Below are positions 9,806 to 10,146 of a stretch of 10,146 nt of DNA, piece after piece; the stretch's first letter is position 1, and every line of letters begins with the position of its first letter. A program made the translations under genes and the position numbers. Below the pieces are notes generated by a model, which worked only from the letters and a program-made list of their open reading frames with translations, was not told the origin of the DNA and did not search any database. This DNA is from Melioribacteraceae bacterium (GTDB lineage Bacteria > Bacteroidota > Ignavibacteria > Ignavibacteriales > Melioribacteraceae), in NCBI GenBank assembly GCA_026987055.1, contig JALSNL010000323.1, forward strand, positions 1 through 10,146. The letters are read 5' to 3'.

Positions 9806-10146
9806 GAAAAAACAATGATACATTGAATCAGAACTTAAATTTTAAAATGCTTAATTTTCTCCCAAAAATTTTTGAGTTAAATTTTATATAATCTTGCGAA
9901 TAGCGTAATAAAAAGTCGGATAGGAGGAAGAGTCGCCAATACATTTTGAATTTTTGACTATGAATTGCTGAAATAGATTACAGATACATACTATTTTGAG
10001 TTGTTTTATACATATTATGAAAAATTTTACAAATAATTTTAGTAAAAACAGAACATATACAGTAAATGGGATGGTTTATTAATAATTATTTGGTTATTTT
10101 ACATATTTAATGAAATATTAGTTGAAATAAGAAATGAAAGTAAATG
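9806..10146. other. Intergenic region with no supportable gene
   Basis: About 340 bases without an open frame resembling a protein. It is strongly AT-rich with stop codons in all frames. What I can see: a 13-base palindrome at 9813-9825 close to the rpmE -35; an A5T5 palindrome (9863-9874); and a slightly more GC-rich island at 9894-9946. The right edge (10134 onward) has an ATG opening rightward, but only four codons are in view. No tRNA cloverleaf, CRISPR repeat or transposon end was recognised. Confidence 0.6.
9813..9825. repeat. Short palindrome upstream of the rpmE promoter
   Basis: CAATG-ATA-CATTG is a perfect five-base inverted repeat with a three-base spacer, ending eight bases upstream of the rpmE -35 box. 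A regulator-binding half-site pair is possible, but a short palindrome in AT-rich DNA could also be chance. Confidence 0.3.

Noticed and set aside
9863..9874. CAAAAATTTTTG palindrome
   Set aside because: It has no loop for a hairpin and is readily expected in such AT-rich DNA; no promoter or terminator context supports it.
9940..10060. Possible CRISPR-like repeat (ATTTTGA stretches about 50 bases apart, TTGTTTTATAC)
   Set aside because: The copies share only a few AT-rich bases, spacing is not followed by a third unit, and no cas gene is present.
10010..10120. Imperfect direct repeat of ACATATT-ATGAAA-like sequence about 90 bases apart
   Set aside because: The match is made almost entirely of A and T with an indel and mismatches, so chance is the simpler explanation.
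10134..10146. Possible start of a rightward gene (ATG AAA GTA AAT)
   Set aside because: Only four codons are in the window, with no Shine-Dalgarno sequence or convincing promoter upstream.

Overview
The window looks like a chromosomal core segment from an AT-rich member of the Bacteroidota/Ignavibacteriota (FCB) group. This is an inference from low GC (roughly 30% by eye), dominance of A/T-ending codons, a DUF6913-like protein of a type I associate with Bacteroidota, and the mix of a 7TM-HD protein, a RodZ-like protein and an SSS symporter. No 16S rRNA gene or marker tree is available to settle it. All nine recognisable genes lie on the minus strand.

Reading in the direction of transcription (right to left): positions 9806-10146 hold no supportable gene. 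A good sigma-70-type promoter (9777-9805) then drives rpmE (ribosomal protein L31, zinc-binding form). One base after the rpmE stop is a long hairpin (9496-9543), the likely end of the rpmE transcript. After a leader with no clear promoter, eight genes run head to tail: rsmB (16S rRNA m5C methyltransferase), a membrane-anchored RodZ-like helix-turn-helix protein, ligA (NAD+-dependent DNA ligase), a DUF6913-like small protein starting at TTG, a STAS-domain anti-sigma-factor-antagonist-like protein, a sodium:solute symporter, a Cof-type HAD phosphatase, and a 7TM-HD (PgpH/YqfF-type) protein that runs off the left edge. Gaps in this block range from an 11-base overlap to 31 bases, so it is probably one operon.

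The genes do not form one pathway. They mix translation (L31, RsmB), DNA repair/replication (LigA), cell envelope or shape (RodZ-like), regulation (STAS, probable c-di-AMP phosphodiesterase), transport and phosphate-ester hydrolysis. This resembles a housekeeping operon rather than a defence or mobile system. I see no transposase, integrase, CRISPR array, toxin-antitoxin pair or tRNA. The least explained parts are the DUF6913-like gene, the STAS gene without a visible kinase partner, and a small sequence island around 9894-9946 in otherwise very AT-rich non-coding DNA.
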